From contig NZ_CP014944.1 in assembly GCF_001767295.1 (NCBI RefSeq), positions 2,108,001 through 2,172,000 on the forward strand: a stretch of DNA of 64,000 bases. The letters are read 5' to 3'. This document shows, piece by piece, positions 19,137-29,665 of this stretch (position 1 is its first letter; each line of letters opens with the position of its first letter). This DNA comes from Colwellia sp. PAMC 20917 (GTDB taxonomy: Bacteria; Pseudomonadota; Gammaproteobacteria; Enterobacterales; Alteromonadaceae). The notes below the pieces were generated by a model that worked only from the letters and a program-made list of their open reading frames with translations, ran no database searches and was not told where the DNA came from. The position numbers and the translations under genes are program-made.

Positions 19137-20282
19137 TTAATTTCTCCCTTCGTTAAATCTGTCTGAACGACCTGATAAATCAGGCGCAGTACTTTGGGTA
19201 TTAATCGATTGGTTCGCTCGAGTTTGACTATCAGGTAAAGTACGTTGACCAGAAGACTGATTTTGCATCATTTTATCTAATGGTAAATACATCATGTTAT
19301 TGCCACCTTCAACATCAACCATTACCTTACTGGTATTGGCATAAACACTTTCCATGGTTGATAAATACATACGCTGGCGAGTAACTTCTGGAGCAGCAAG
19401 GTATTCTGGAAGTAATTTATTGAATTTAGCAACTTCACCTTCGGCATCTAATACCGTTTGTTGTTTATAGGCGATAGCTTCTTGTTCCATACGTTTCACT
19501 CGTCCACGTGCTCTTGGTTCAATACCACGGGCATAGGCTTCGGCTTCACGTAAAAAACGAACTTCATCTTCTTGTGCTGAAATAGCATCATCAAAAGCAT
19601 CTTTGACTTCTTCAGGAGGACGAGCATCTTTAAAGTTAACATCGACAACAATTAAACCAAGATTATACGGGGCAATAATGTCATCTAATTCTTTCCAGAC
19701 ATCTTGACGTACTTTCTCACGGCCACTTGTTAAAATATCATCCATTTTAGAGTCACCAATAACGAAGCGTAAAGCACTGTCTAGTGACTGGCTTAAACTG
19801 TCGTCGGCATCAGTAACGCTGAAAATATAATTACGCGCATCAACAACACGATATTGTATCTGCATTTCAACACGTACTACATTTTCATCTTTTGTTAACA
19901 TGAAGCCAGATGCAGGTAAATCGCGTGTTGTTTGCATATCTACAGGAATAATACGTTCCGCAAATGTCCACTTCCAACGCAAACCTGGTTCTACTGTGCC
20001 AGAATATTGTCCAAAACGTAAAACAAGGCCTTTTTCAGCTTCTTTAATGGTATAAAAACCACTAAATGCATAGACAAGAATACCCACGATTACCGCAATA
20101 GCGATACCAACATTCGAGGCGCCTTTCTTGCTGCCATCTTTTGATGATTTTCCACCAAAAATACCGCCAAACTTATTACCAATATCTTTTAGTAAGTCGT
20201 CTAAATCTGGTGGCCCTTGATTCTTATCATCTTTCTTTTTCCAGGGGTCTTTATCATTATTCCCCGGTTCATTCCACGCCAT
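19137..20282 (-). CDS. hflK: Modulator of FtsH protease HflK
   Basis: Encodes 381 residues: a Gly/Asp/Lys-rich cytoplasmic N-terminus starting MAWNEPGNND, one membrane segment (about 61-80), an SPFH domain and a coiled coil, partner of HflC around FtsH. A GTG at 20294 is in frame, but GGAG six bases before the ATG at 20282 and the conserved MAWN start fix the start there. It follows hflX by about 54 bases. Confidence 0.96.
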   Translation of the reverse strand: MAWNEPGNNDKDPWKKKDDKNQGPPDLDDLLKDIGNKFGGIFGGKSSKDGSKKGASNVGIAIAVIVGILVYAFSGFYTIKEAEKGLVLRFGQYSGTVEPGLRWKWTFAERIIPVDMQTTRDLPASGFMLTKDENVVRVEMQIQYRVVDARNYIFSVTDADDSLSQSLDSALRFVIGDSKMDDILTSGREKVRQDVWKELDDIIAPYNLGLIVVDVNFKDARPPEEVKDAFDDAISAQEDEVRFLREAEAYARGIEPRARGRVKRMEQEAIAYKQQTVLDAEGEVAKFNKLLPEYLAAPEVTRQRMYLSTMESVYANTSKVMVDVEGGNNMMYLPLDKMMQNQSSGQRTLPDSQTRANQSINTQSTAPDLSGRSDRFNEGRN

Positions 20283-20336
20283 GGTCTTCTCCACTAACTA
20301 TAAATTTAAATAAGTGCTAAAACTACTATTTACCCA

Positions 20337-21644
20337 TTATGGTAATATATCAGTCTGTTTACGTTCAATAAAGCCTTCTATATCAGCTTCACTCAGTTTA
20401 ATTAATCTATCCCACTCTCTTGCAGGTAATTTAATTTTCAATAAACAATTTCCATCCTCGTCATACCGTTCATCAACAATAGAATTTAATTGATAAAACA
20501 CACCACGTAGTTTACCTTCGTTAGGAGGTAAGCATAAGTTATGCTTGACTATTTTCTTGCCGAGTCGTTCAGCTAGCGCTTGAAAAAGTAATTCAATCCC
20601 TATGCCTTTTTGTGCAGATAACCATACTCGTATAGGTAGACCTGTATCGTCCCTGTCGATGCGTGGTTCAATATCTTCCAAAGCATCTATTTTGTTACAA
20701 ATTAATAATTGCGGAACATCGCCCGCTTCGATCTCTTTTAAAACCGTTTCAACTTGTTCAATATTTTCAGTTCGCCTATCATCTGAAATATCAATAACAT
20801 GCAATAATAGTTCAGCTTCACGGGTTTCAGTCAATGTTGCTTTAAAAGCGGCGACTAAATCATGAGGTAAATGACGAATAAAGCCAACGGTGTCAGCTAA
20901 AATTGCTCGACCGACATCCTCAATTTCAATTTTTCGTAATGTGGGATCTAAGGTTGCAAATAATTGATCTGCTGCGTAAACGTCTGCCTGAGTGATAATA
21001 TTAAACAGCGTCGATTTACCTGCGTTGGTATAACCCACTAAAGAAATTGTCGGTATTTCAGCGCGTGTTCTTGCTCTTCTACCTTGCTGGCGTTGCTTTT
21101 CAACACGTTCTAAGCGTTTACGAATATTTACCATACGGTCGCGAAGTAAACGACGATCAGTTTCTAGCTGAGTTTCACCAGGCCCGCGGAGGCCAATCCC
21201 CCCTTTTTGCCTTTCAAGGTGTGTCCAACCACGGATCAAACGCGTACTCATATGACGTAATTGCGCAAGTTCTACTTGCATCTTACCTTCATGTGTTCGA
21301 GCACGCTGGGCAAAAATATCTAAGATGAGTGTTGTTCGGTCAACTACGCGGCACTCACATAATGCTTCAATATTTTTTTCTTGTGAAGGAGAAAGTGCAT
21401 GATTAAAAAGTACCACATTGGCTTGATGTAACTTTACCGCCTCGGCAACTTCTTCAGCTTTACCACTACCAACAAAGAATTTAGTATGAGGTGTAGTACG
21501 TTTACCTGTAATAATTGCAAGCGCGTTAACGCCCGCAGAGCTAACAAGCATTTCAAATTCTTGTAAGTCTTCGCGCGCATTTTCATCAGGGAAATCGAGG
21601 TGAACAAGAATAGCTTGTTCACCTGCTTGATAACGATCAAACAA
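20337..21644 (-). CDS. hflX: Ribosome-associated GTPase HflX
   Basis: Encodes 435 residues: an N-terminal HflX domain (nucleotide-binding, with VGSGKAEEV), a linker helix (LERVEKQRQQGRRAR) and a G domain (GYTNAGKSTLFN, DTVGFIRHLP, NKID). HflX splits stalled or stressed 70S ribosomes, notably after heat. It sits between hfq and hflK as in E. coli. Two short hairpins (21676-21692 and 21703-21719) lie between it and hfq; they lack T-runs and may only attenuate. Confidence 0.95.
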   Translation of the reverse strand: MFDRYQAGEQAILVHLDFPDENAREDLQEFEMLVSSAGVNALAIITGKRTTPHTKFFVGSGKAEEVAEAVKLHQANVVLFNHALSPSQEKNIEALCECRVVDRTTLILDIFAQRARTHEGKMQVELAQLRHMSTRLIRGWTHLERQKGGIGLRGPGETQLETDRRLLRDRMVNIRKRLERVEKQRQQGRRARTRAEIPTISLVGYTNAGKSTLFNIITQADVYAADQLFATLDPTLRKIEIEDVGRAILADTVGFIRHLPHDLVAAFKATLTETREAELLLHVIDISDDRRTENIEQVETVLKEIEAGDVPQLLICNKIDALEDIEPRIDRDDTGLPIRVWLSAQKGIGIELLFQALAERLGKKIVKHNLCLPPNEGKLRGVFYQLNSIVDERYDEDGNCLLKIKLPAREWDRLIKLSEADIEGFIERKQTDILP

Positions 21645-21732
21645 TTGAGTATTACCTATAAACTAAATAGTTAAACCAAAAGAAACTTTTGGACACGTAA
21701 TATTTGGTGTACAACCAAACTCAACGAAATCA

Positions 21733-21990
21733 TTAATCTTGCTGTTCCTGACTATAATCACCAGTTTGTGGTGCTGGCATCGTAGAAACTGCCCTTGAAG
21801 GAACAACAGTAGAAATGGCGTGTTTATAGACCATTTGACTCACTGTATTTTTAAGTAAAATAACAAATTGATCAAAGGACTCTACTTGCCCTTGTAGTTT
21901 AATGCCATTAACTAAATATATTGCTACCGGAATGCGATCACGTCGTAAAGCATTCAAAAATGGGTCTTGTAAAGATTGCCCCTTTGCCAT
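21733..21990 (-). CDS. hfq: RNA chaperone Hfq
   Basis: Encodes 85 residues with the Sm1 motif ([26 protein letters not shown]) and Sm2 ([12 protein letters not shown]). Hfq forms a hexameric ring that pairs small RNAs with mRNAs. The C-terminal tail after residue 66 is short and acidic. It lies between miaA and hflX, the usual order, in a cluster that in E. coli has several promoters. Confidence 0.98.
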   Translation of the reverse strand: MAKGQSLQDPFLNALRRDRIPVAIYLVNGIKLQGQVESFDQFVILLKNTVSQMVYKHAISTVVPSRAVSTMPAPQTGDYSQEQQD

Positions 21991-22092
21991 TATTTGGCCC
22001 CTTTTTTGTTATTTTTAATAAATGTATGTAAGAGTTTTTTCTCTAGAAAACTAGTTACTTACTATGCAACTGTTTTTATTATACATCAAGGT

Positions 22093-23073
22093 TTAAAGTT
22101 TGCTTACTGAAGACATAATTAGTTTCAAATTATTTTCGTCTTCCATATGCAACCATTGTAAGTTTGGCCAATTTCTCAACCAGGTTAACTGTCGTTTAGC
22201 CAATTGTCGCGTCGCACAAATGCCTTTAAAAACCATTTCATCATGGTCGACTTTACCATCTAAATATTCCCACATCTGTCGATAACCCACACAACGAATA
22301 GCCGGTAAATTTTCATGTAAATCGTCACGTTGTTTTAACTTAACAACTTCTGATTCAAAATCTTGTTCAATCATCTGTTCAAACCTAAGCGCAATACGAG
22401 CATGCAAATCTTTACGCTCTTTCGGTGAGATAGCAAATTGTAAAACATCACCACTGAGTCGCTCACCCTTAACTTTCGTTAAGTCGGTGATACTTTTGCC
22501 CGTTAGGCGGTAAACTTCTAATGCCCGCATTAATCGTTGCGGATCATTTTTGTGAATACGTTCGGCAGAAACAGGGTCTACGCTAGCAAGTTGTTGATGG
22601 ATGTTTTCCCAGCCAAATTGTTCAGCTTCGTCGGCTATGCCTTGGCGAATTTTTACATCGGCCGCCGGCAGAGGCGAAATACCCTCAATCAGGCTTTTAA
22701 AATACATCATAGTACCGCCAACCAATAAAGGTATACGGTTATTTGCCCTGATTTTCTCAATTTCTATTAAAGCGTCACGGCAAAAATCAGCGGCAGAGTA
22801 ACTTTCACTGGCATCAATTAAATTAATTAATCGATGCGGATACTTTGCTAATTCTTCTGCTGTTGGTTTTGCAGTACCAATATCCATATCACGATAAACA
22901 AGCGCAGAATCAACACTGATAATATCGCATGGCAAAGCATCATGTAATGCCATTGCTAACGCTGTTTTACCTGATGCAGTAGGCCCCATCAAACAAATGA
23001 CTGGCGGTAATTTACGGTTTTTACTGTCAATATTGTTTGTTGATAAAGCGTCAGACATCAATTTAAGTAGCAT
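22093..23073 (-). CDS. miaA: tRNA dimethylallyltransferase
   Basis: Encodes up to 326 residues. The P-loop is [11 protein letters not shown], followed by [16 protein letters not shown]. It transfers a dimethylallyl group to A37 of tRNAs that read UNN codons. The ATG at 23073 overlaps the mutL stop by 11 bases; a second ATG at 23058 (MSDALS) is as likely. Neither has a clear ribosome-binding site, consistent with translational coupling to mutL. Confidence 0.95.
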   Translation of the reverse strand: MLLKLMSDALSTNNIDSKNRKLPPVICLMGPTASGKTALAMALHDALPCDIISVDSALVYRDMDIGTAKPTAEELAKYPHRLINLIDASESYSAADFCRDALIEIEKIRANNRIPLLVGGTMMYFKSLIEGISPLPAADVKIRQGIADEAEQFGWENIHQQLASVDPVSAERIHKNDPQRLMRALEVYRLTGKSITDLTKVKGERLSGDVLQFAISPKERKDLHARIALRFEQMIEQDFESEVVKLKQRDDLHENLPAIRCVGYRQMWEYLDGKVDHDEMVFKGICATRQLAKRQLTWLRNWPNLQWLHMEDENNLKLIMSSVSKL

Positions 23074-24970
23074 TCGTTAACGTTGTTATTGATGATGTGA
23101 GGTCTATCAATACCGAATTCAAGCGTAGCTGCTGTTCAAAGGTGGAATTTAATTGTTGCTGACTTAAACGGAGTAGGTTTTTAGCTTGTTGGTTATCGTA
23201 AGAATCAGCGGATAATAAACTTGCAAAGGCTTGTTGCCAATCACTATTTGTTAATTCTTGTCCATCTTCTAAACACAAAAGTGTTAAGAGGTTATTAACA
23301 CTTAAATTTACATCTTTATTTCTTAACAAGGCCGGAAACTCTCGTACTTGTATACTGTTCTTGGATAAAACATTCGCGACAATACCTATTTTTTTCAGTG
23401 CATCAGTCTGCGCTTCAACAAAAGTAACTTGTGCTTGCGTCAACGATATCTTAATCGGCAATAGTAACGGCTGGCTAACAAAATTATGCTGCCATCTGTT
23501 TTTTACTTCGAAGAATTTAACCGCTTGCTCTATTTTTTTTAATGCCAATAAACGTAGTTCATTGTCTAACGTTATCACCGCATATTTTTCATCAATAATC
23601 TTGGTTAACACTAAGTGCTCATTTTCATTCACCTCGTGTATTGGCAGAGCGGCACTTTCTTCATCCGACTTTCCACTAGACAAAGGCGTCATCAATGTTT
23701 GATAAGCTTGCGCAGCATTTCTGCTCACTTGGTTATTACTGTGTGTATAAGATGAATAATTTTTTTGACTACCTGGCTTGCTACTTTGATAGGGTTCGCT
23801 TTGAACATCGGTAACTTTCGTCAATGGCTTAATATAGTCACGCGTTAATTGCTGCCCGGTTTCATCTGATTCAAGCTGATTGTCTTGTCTATAATTTACC
23901 GCACTGCTTTCAGGCTGAGGTGGTAAAGTAGCCGATGGTTGATTTTCTGATCCAGGCAATAAGCCAATATTAGCATTTTCGCTTAACGCGTTATGACAAA
24001 CCGAATAAATAAAATCATGAATATAACGCCCTTGATGAAACCGTACTTCATGTTTTGCTGGATGAACATTTACATCGACTTCTCGGACATCAAGCACCAG
24101 AAACAGCACAAAAGCCGGATAAGTATCCGCAGGTAACAGATGACTGTAAGCTTGACGAATGGCGTGATTAATTAACTTGTCTCGCATCATACGGCCATTC
24201 ACGTAACTAAAGCATAAATCATTTTGGTTACGGGCAAAGCTTGGTAGCCCTACCCAACCTGATAATTGTAAATCGCCATGTTGGCAGTCAATTTCCAGTG
24301 AATGCTCAATAAACTTTTGACCACAAATTTGTGCTACCCGTTTTGCGTATAAACTTTTATTATTGACTGATTTAAAATGCTTAATCACTTTCTGATTATG
24401 TGACAAAATAAAACTAACATCAAAGCGCGCCAAAGCGATACGCTTAATGACCTCTTCAATATGAGTGAACTCTGTTTTTTCAGTACGAAGGAATTTTCGT
24501 CTCGCGGGGGTATTAAAAAACAAGTCGACAACATCAATGGTCGTGCCATTGGGATGTGCAGCGGGTTGCAAGGCTACCGCCATATCTCGCCCTTCGGCAA
24601 TGGCTTGCCAAGCTGATTCTTGCTCGGCAGGTTTTGACGTCAACGTTAAACGAGAGACTGAGCTAATACTTGCCAGTGCTTCGCCACGAAACCCTAAACT
24701 ACAAATACCTTCTAAATCATTTAAATCTTTAATCTTACTGGTCGCATGACGACTTAGCGCTAACGTTAGTTCATCTTTAACAATACCCGAGCCATTATCA
24801 CTAATACGAATACGTTTAGCGCCACCTTTTTCAATGTCTATTTTAATGGTCGTTGCGCCAGCATCTAAGCTGTTTTCAACTAACTCTTTCACCACTGATG
24901 AAGGACGTTCTACGACTTCACCGGCAGCAATTTGGTTAGCTAGGCGTGCTGGAAGGATTTCTATGGTCAT
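23063..24970 (-). CDS. mutL: DNA mismatch repair protein MutL
   Basis: Encodes 635 residues: an N-terminal GHKL ATPase ([28 protein letters not shown]), a proline/serine/glutamine-rich linker (about 345-450) and a C-terminal dimerisation domain. It links mismatch recognition by MutS to strand cleavage. The endonuclease motif DQHAxxE is absent (the aligned segment reads [12 protein letters not shown]), so like E. coli MutL it should need MutH. It sits between amiB and miaA. Confidence 0.96.
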   Translation of the reverse strand: MTIEILPARLANQIAAGEVVERPSSVVKELVENSLDAGATTIKIDIEKGGAKRIRISDNGSGIVKDELTLALSRHATSKIKDLNDLEGICSLGFRGEALASISSVSRLTLTSKPAEQESAWQAIAEGRDMAVALQPAAHPNGTTIDVVDLFFNTPARRKFLRTEKTEFTHIEEVIKRIALARFDVSFILSHNQKVIKHFKSVNNKSLYAKRVAQICGQKFIEHSLEIDCQHGDLQLSGWVGLPSFARNQNDLCFSYVNGRMMRDKLINHAIRQAYSHLLPADTYPAFVLFLVLDVREVDVNVHPAKHEVRFHQGRYIHDFIYSVCHNALSENANIGLLPGSENQPSATLPPQPESSAVNYRQDNQLESDETGQQLTRDYIKPLTKVTDVQSEPYQSSKPGSQKNYSSYTHSNNQVSRNAAQAYQTLMTPLSSGKSDEESAALPIHEVNENEHLVLTKIIDEKYAVITLDNELRLLALKKIEQAVKFFEVKNRWQHNFVSQPLLLPIKISLTQAQVTFVEAQTDALKKIGIVANVLSKNSIQVREFPALLRNKDVNLSVNNLLTLLCLEDGQELTNSDWQQAFASLLSADSYDNQQAKNLLRLSQQQLNSTFEQQLRLNSVLIDLTSSITTLTNAT

Positions 24971-25001
24971 AAATTTTGATCTGTTAACTATTTATAATAA
25001 A

Positions 25002-26306
25002 TTAATCGGCGCGAGGTATGGTTAAGGTTTGACCTATGCGAACGGTATTTGAGGTTAAACTATTTGCCATTTTTAATTCTCGTACTGAAACACTATAGCG
25101 TTGTGCAACCACAGATAAAGACTCACCGCGAGTAATTTTATGTTGTCGTGTTTCAATAGAGGCATAATAACTGCCCATCGGCGGTTGAATCATAAAATGG
25201 TCTTTAATACCTTTAAAAATACCTTTAGCGAGCTTGCGCTGATGAGCACTAGAGTTTAAATTTTGCTCTTCTCTATGGTTAGAAATAAAACCTGTTTCAA
25301 CTAAAATCGAGGGGATATCTGAAGATTTCAACACACCAAAATTACCATGTTGGGGAACTTTCTTGTGCATCTTAGTAATTTTTTTCAGTTGTTTTAGTAC
25401 GCTATTCGCCATACTAATACTGACACCCTGCGAATGCTCTTTATTCATATCTGCTAAGGTTTTTGCCAAGTTGTCATCGCGGGTATTTTTAATAACACCG
25501 CCACCGCCACCTAAGAGCTCGGAGTTGTTCGAGCGGTTACGTAGCCATTTGGCCATTTCTGACTCAACCCTTTTGTGCGACACAATCCAGACTGAGGCTC
25601 CGTTAGGTTGTGGCGTTCTAAAGGCATCGGCATGGATTGACACTAAAAAATCTACTTGGTTTTTTCTAGCTATTTCACTACGTCGACCGACCGAAACATA
25701 ATAGTCACCATCGCGCACCATTACCGCTTTCATGCCTTTTTCATTATTAATATAGGTAGCAAGTTTTTTAGCAATCGCTAACGTAACACGTTTTTCATAG
25801 CTGCCTTTACCCCCTATAGAACCCGGATCCTCACCACCGTGGCCAGCATCAATGGCAATAAGAATATCTCGATGATCATTTTTGGGGGTATGGTCGCCTT
25901 GACTGATTTTCTCTTCGTCGAATAAATCAATCACTAAACGGTTACCGTATTGTCCTGCTGGTGCAAGCGGAAAAACAGCCAAAGAGTAATTATCCGCTAA
26001 TTCTAATACTAAACGTGTTGTACCTTTAATACGCGATTTACTGGTGCGGATCAGTTTTATGCGTTTATCCTTTTTAAGGACATTCTTAAACGAAACATGA
26101 TTCTTACTGTTGTTAAAGTCTATGACTAAACGCTGAGGATTCTTTAAACTGAAATATTTATAATCAGGCTGTTCACTGAGATCAAAAACAATACGGGTAT
26201 TTTCTGGGGCTGGCCAGACACGAACGCCATCGATGCTATTACCGTGCGCTTCAAAGAAAACACTAACGGTTAATAACATAGCTAATAATAACGATCGAAT
26301 ATTCAT
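25002..26306 (-). CDS. amiB: N-acetylmuramoyl-L-alanine amidase with AMIN and LysM domains
   Basis: Encodes 434 residues: signal peptide (about 1-22), AMIN domain (about 25-130), Amidase_3 zinc domain (IAIDAGHGGEDPGS, KRVTLAIAKK, SIHADAF, VETGFISN) and one C-terminal LysM domain (ITRGESLSVVAQRYSV...IGQTLTIP). It cleaves the peptide from MurNAc during septum splitting. The domain set and position next to mutL match AmiB. An EnvC-type activator is encoded in this window at about 51-52 kb. Confidence 0.92.
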   Translation of the reverse strand: MNIRSLLLAMLLTVSVFFEAHGNSIDGVRVWPAPENTRIVFDLSEQPDYKYFSLKNPQRLVIDFNNSKNHVSFKNVLKKDKRIKLIRTSKSRIKGTTRLVLELADNYSLAVFPLAPAGQYGNRLVIDLFDEEKISQGDHTPKNDHRDILIAIDAGHGGEDPGSIGGKGSYEKRVTLAIAKKLATYINNEKGMKAVMVRDGDYYVSVGRRSEIARKNQVDFLVSIHADAFRTPQPNGASVWIVSHKRVESEMAKWLRNRSNNSELLGGGGGVIKNTRDDNLAKTLADMNKEHSQGVSISMANSVLKQLKKITKMHKKVPQHGNFGVLKSSDIPSILVETGFISNHREEQNLNSSAHQRKLAKGIFKGIKDHFMIQPPMGSYYASIETRQHKITRGESLSVVAQRYSVSVRELKMANSLTSNTVRIGQTLTIPRAD

Positions 26307-26344
26307 TTACTGCTGCCCTTTCCTTTTGTGTCTATTAGCGCACA

Positions 26345-26827
26345 TTAACTAAGCGCATTTACTACGAGCTCACCCAAAGGGGTCTTTGCTTGTATGTTGA
26401 TGGTTCTTTGCTCATCACTATACGCTAAGTCGATACGCAAATCAGGTGCCTTGATCATACCTAGCCCCTTTTCTGGCCACTCAATAAAGCAACAGCAGTT
26501 ATCTGCAAAATAATCTCGAATGCCCATATATTCTAGTTCTTCAGGATCTGACAAGCGATATAAATCAAAATGATAAACTAACCAGTCATCTAATTCATAA
26601 GGTTCAACTAGAGTATAGGTTGGGCTTTTTACGTGGCCAATATGCCCCATACCTTGTACAAAACCTCGAGTTAAGGTGGTTTTTCCCGCACCTAAGTCAC
26701 CATAAAGATATACTACAATACCTTGTTTTAGTTCTTTTTTTACAATATCAGCTAATTTATTACCCATAGCTATAGTTGCTGATTCATCAGCTAAAAAGTA
26801 GTTTTTGTTTGTAAGCATTTCTTTCAT
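26345..26827 (-). CDS. tsaE: tRNA threonylcarbamoyladenosine biosynthesis protein TsaE
   Basis: Encodes about 160 residues with the Walker A motif GDLGAGKTTLTRG and the SPTYTLVEPYE and HFDLYRL segments of the family. TsaE is the ATPase that works with TsaB and TsaD to make t6A37 on tRNA. The ATG at 26827 is used here; a TTG directly before it is also in frame and no good ribosome-binding site is visible. It starts about ten bases after nnr, so it is probably coupled to it, and precedes amiB as in E. coli. Confidence 0.94.
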   Translation of the reverse strand: MKEMLTNKNYFLADESATIAMGNKLADIVKKELKQGIVVYLYGDLGAGKTTLTRGFVQGMGHIGHVKSPTYTLVEPYELDDWLVYHFDLYRLSDPEELEYMGIRDYFADNCCCFIEWPEKGLGMIKAPDLRIDLAYSDEQRTINIQAKTPLGELVVNALS

Positions 26828-26837
26828 CAATTATTTT

Positions 26838-28460
26838 CTAAAATTTATTATTTATAAGTTGCCGTATAACTGGCAATAGGTCACTTGCTAGCATACCAAT
26901 TTTTCCATGCTTTTGCGCAATAATGTCAGCAGCCTTACCATGAATATAAACGGCCAAGGCTGTAAGCTTTGCAAAATCAGTTCGCTCCTGCAGTTCCTCC
27001 CCTTTTTCTACCGAACTTTTTTGCATTAGCAATGCCGCAATAATACCTGATAACACATCGCCCATGCCCCCGCTTGCCATACCTGAATTTCCCGTTGTGT
27101 TCACCCAAACCTGTTGGCCATTACTTATCAAACTCCCTGCACCTTTCAATACGCTCACGCATTGATATTGTTGGGCTATTTTTTTTACAGCGCTAAAACG
27201 ATCTCGCTCTATTTCTGTCACAGTGCAATTTAACAGCGCTGCAGCCTCACCAGGATGTGGCGTTAAAACCCAACGGTTACTTTTAATTTTATCCGTCAAT
27301 AAATTTTGTTGGTAAGCTTGCGCCAACAAACTCAAACCATCGGCGTCAATCACACATAATTTTTGTTGAGCCAGTATGAGATCAAATAATGCCTGACTCC
27401 ACTCATTTTGACCCAAACCAGGGCCAAGCACATAAGCCTTAGCTTTACTTAATGTCATTGATCCCAAAAGTTGTTCTGCGCAACTAGGCGCTAACATTAA
27501 TTCTGGGCGGCCATTAAAGACTAATGCACGATTATTTTTATGACAGCAAATACTCACTAATGCAGCACCACTGCGCAACGACGCCTCTGCCGACAAACGT
27601 ATCGCACCAGCAAAACCTTCTCCGCCCCCAACCGCCAGTAATAATCCAATATTTCCTTTATGGCTGCTTGCTTTGCGTTTAGGTAAAGCCGTAAAAACTT
27701 CGTTACCAAAAACCGTGATATTGGTCTTCACTTGCTCTGTAAATGCTTGATCTAATGCTAAATCAGCAAAATATATTTCCCCAACATGGTTAATGGCTTG
27801 TCCCGTCACTAAACCACACTTTAGAGCAATAAAAGTTACAGTACTGTTAGCAATGATTGCCGTATTTTCAACAACACCTGTAGTTGCACATAAACCTGAA
27901 GGCACATCAACACTGATCACTTTTGCCAAATGCTGATTAATAGTAGCAACTAGTGTCACCAGAGTTTCTGGTAGACGTCCTTTAAAACCAATACCAAATA
28001 ATGCATCAATAATTAACTTACCTTGAAAATTCGCTACTATCTCAACATTAGCCGTTTTTTGATCAAATATAATCAAGCCATTTTCAACTTTATTAGCATT
28101 GATGTAAGCTTGATAAGCGCGTAAGGCATCGCCGGATAATTCTTCTGGTTTTGCCGTTAGTAGCACCGAAACCTGAAAACCAGCTTGCACAGCTAAACGC
28201 GCAATCACAAACCCATCACCACCGTTATTACCTTTTCCACAAATAACTAACAGCTTTTGGCTAGCTATTTTTTGACCTATATCATTTTCATTTTGAAGAT
28301 ATTTTTGCTTTATATGCTGAAAAACAGCCTGACCTGCATTTTTCATCAATGAATACATTTCAATATTTTCTATAGCAGCAACTTTTGCTTCATTAGCTAA
28401 CACTTGCTTCGCGGAAAAAGCAGCTTGTGGTAAGCTTGCACTCAACAGTTTTATTTCCAT
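26838..28460 (-). CDS. nnr: Bifunctional NAD(P)H-hydrate epimerase / ADP-dependent dehydratase
   Basis: Encodes 540 residues. The N-terminal YjeF_N domain has GKGNNGGDGFVIARL and epimerises damaged NAD(P)HX; the C-terminal ribokinase-like domain has the GNSGMASGGMGDVLSG motif with the catalytic Asp and dehydrates NAD(P)HX. It is slightly longer than E. coli Nnr (515). It heads the tsaE-amiB-mutL-miaA-hfq-hflXKC cluster and diverges from queG across about 44 bases. Confidence 0.94.
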   Translation of the reverse strand: MEIKLLSASLPQAAFSAKQVLANEAKVAAIENIEMYSLMKNAGQAVFQHIKQKYLQNENDIGQKIASQKLLVICGKGNNGGDGFVIARLAVQAGFQVSVLLTAKPEELSGDALRAYQAYINANKVENGLIIFDQKTANVEIVANFQGKLIIDALFGIGFKGRLPETLVTLVATINQHLAKVISVDVPSGLCATTGVVENTAIIANSTVTFIALKCGLVTGQAINHVGEIYFADLALDQAFTEQVKTNITVFGNEVFTALPKRKASSHKGNIGLLLAVGGGEGFAGAIRLSAEASLRSGAALVSICCHKNNRALVFNGRPELMLAPSCAEQLLGSMTLSKAKAYVLGPGLGQNEWSQALFDLILAQQKLCVIDADGLSLLAQAYQQNLLTDKIKSNRWVLTPHPGEAAALLNCTVTEIERDRFSAVKKIAQQYQCVSVLKGAGSLISNGQQVWVNTTGNSGMASGGMGDVLSGIIAALLMQKSSVEKGEELQERTDFAKLTALAVYIHGKAADIIAQKHGKIGMLASDLLPVIRQLINNKF

Positions 28461-28504
28461 TTTTCTCTCCCTTTACCAAATTGTACTGCGATGACATGTT
28501 AACT

Positions 28505-29665
28505 ATGACAACACCTAATATTAACTATCAAGAATTAGCTGAAAAAATCAAGCTTTGGGGTCAAGAATTAGGCTTTTCGCAAATAGGTTTCAGTGATATT
28601 GACTTATCAAGTCATGAACAAGCCCTAACAACGTGGCTAGAAAATAATTATCACGGTGAAATGGATTACATGCAAAAGCATGGTTTAATGCGCGCTAGGG
28701 CACAAGAGCTTGTTGAAGGAACAACGCGAGTGATCAGTGCACGCATGGATTATTTACCCCCCGAAGCAAAATTTGCCCGTACGCTCAAAAAGAAAGACCA
28801 TGCTTATATCAGCCGCTATGCCTTGGGGCGTGACTATCATAAATTAATGCGCAAACGTCTCAAACAACTCGGTGATAAAATTAGTGAGTACTGTGAAACC
28901 TTCAACTTTCGCCCATTTGTTGACTCTGCACCTATCTTAGAGCGACCTTTAGCAGAAAAAGCGGGGTTAGGCTGGGTCGGTAAACATTCACTACTAATTA
29001 ACAAAAGTGCCGGCTCATGGTTTTTCTTGGGTGAACTCTTGGTTGATATTCCGTTACCGACTAATGAAAAAGCAGCCAATGAATGCGGTAGTTGTGTTTC
29101 TTGTATTAAAATTTGTCCAACCCAAGCGATAGTGGCTCCTTATGTCGTAGATGCTCGCCGTTGTATATCCTATTTAACCATCGAACTGCGTGACGCAATT
29201 CCAGAAGAGTTTAGGCCGTTAATTGGCAATAGAATTTATGGCTGTGATGATTGCCAGCTCATTTGCCCATGGAATAAATTTGCTAACATCAGTCACGAAG
29301 GCGACTTTTCCCCTCGCCAAAACCTTGATAATGTTGAATTATTAACGGTATTTAGCTGGGATGAAGCGACCTTTCTCAATAAAACAGAGGGGTCTCCTAT
29401 TCGCCGTATTGGTTTTAATAGCTGGCAACGAAATATTTCCGTTGCTATAGGTAATGCGCCATATAGTGCAGAAAATGTTAACGCGTTAAATAATAAGTTA
29501 GCAACCGCAGAGCCTATGGTTGCTGAACATATTAATTGGGCATTGCATCAACAAGACAATAAGCGAATCGCTGCAGAACAGCGAAATGACTTTCCAATAA
29601 AAAATCAACGATTAACCGAGCGCTTGATCCGCAGTGTTGAAAAAGGTTTACCTAGAGATGCTTAG
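28505..29665 (+). CDS. queG: Epoxyqueuosine reductase
   Basis: Encodes 386 residues from the ATG at 28505 (MTTPNINYQELAEKI), which matches the start of E. coli QueG; earlier in-frame starts would extend into the divergent nnr gene. Two [4Fe-4S] clusters are visible (CGSCVSCIKICP and CDDCQLICPW). The cobalamin-dependent enzyme reduces epoxyqueuosine to queuosine in tRNA. Its 3' end overlaps by 14 bases the 3' end of the convergent receiver-TPR gene. Confidence 0.95.
   Translation: MTTPNINYQELAEKIKLWGQELGFSQIGFSDIDLSSHEQALTTWLENNYHGEMDYMQKHGLMRARAQELVEGTTRVISARMDYLPPEAKFARTLKKKDHAYISRYALGRDYHKLMRKRLKQLGDKISEYCETFNFRPFVDSAPILERPLAEKAGLGWVGKHSLLINKSAGSWFFLGELLVDIPLPTNEKAANECGSCVSCIKICPTQAIVAPYVVDARRCISYLTIELRDAIPEEFRPLIGNRIYGCDDCQLICPWNKFANISHEGDFSPRQNLDNVELLTVFSWDEATFLNKTEGSPIRRIGFNSWQRNISVAIGNAPYSAENVNALNNKLATAEPMVAEHINWALHQQDNKRIAAEQRNDFPIKNQRLTERLIRSVEKGLPRDA

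Noticed and set aside
21676-21719. Hairpins between hfq and hflX as a terminator
   Set aside because: No T-run follows on the minus strand, and hflX is expected to be co-transcribed.
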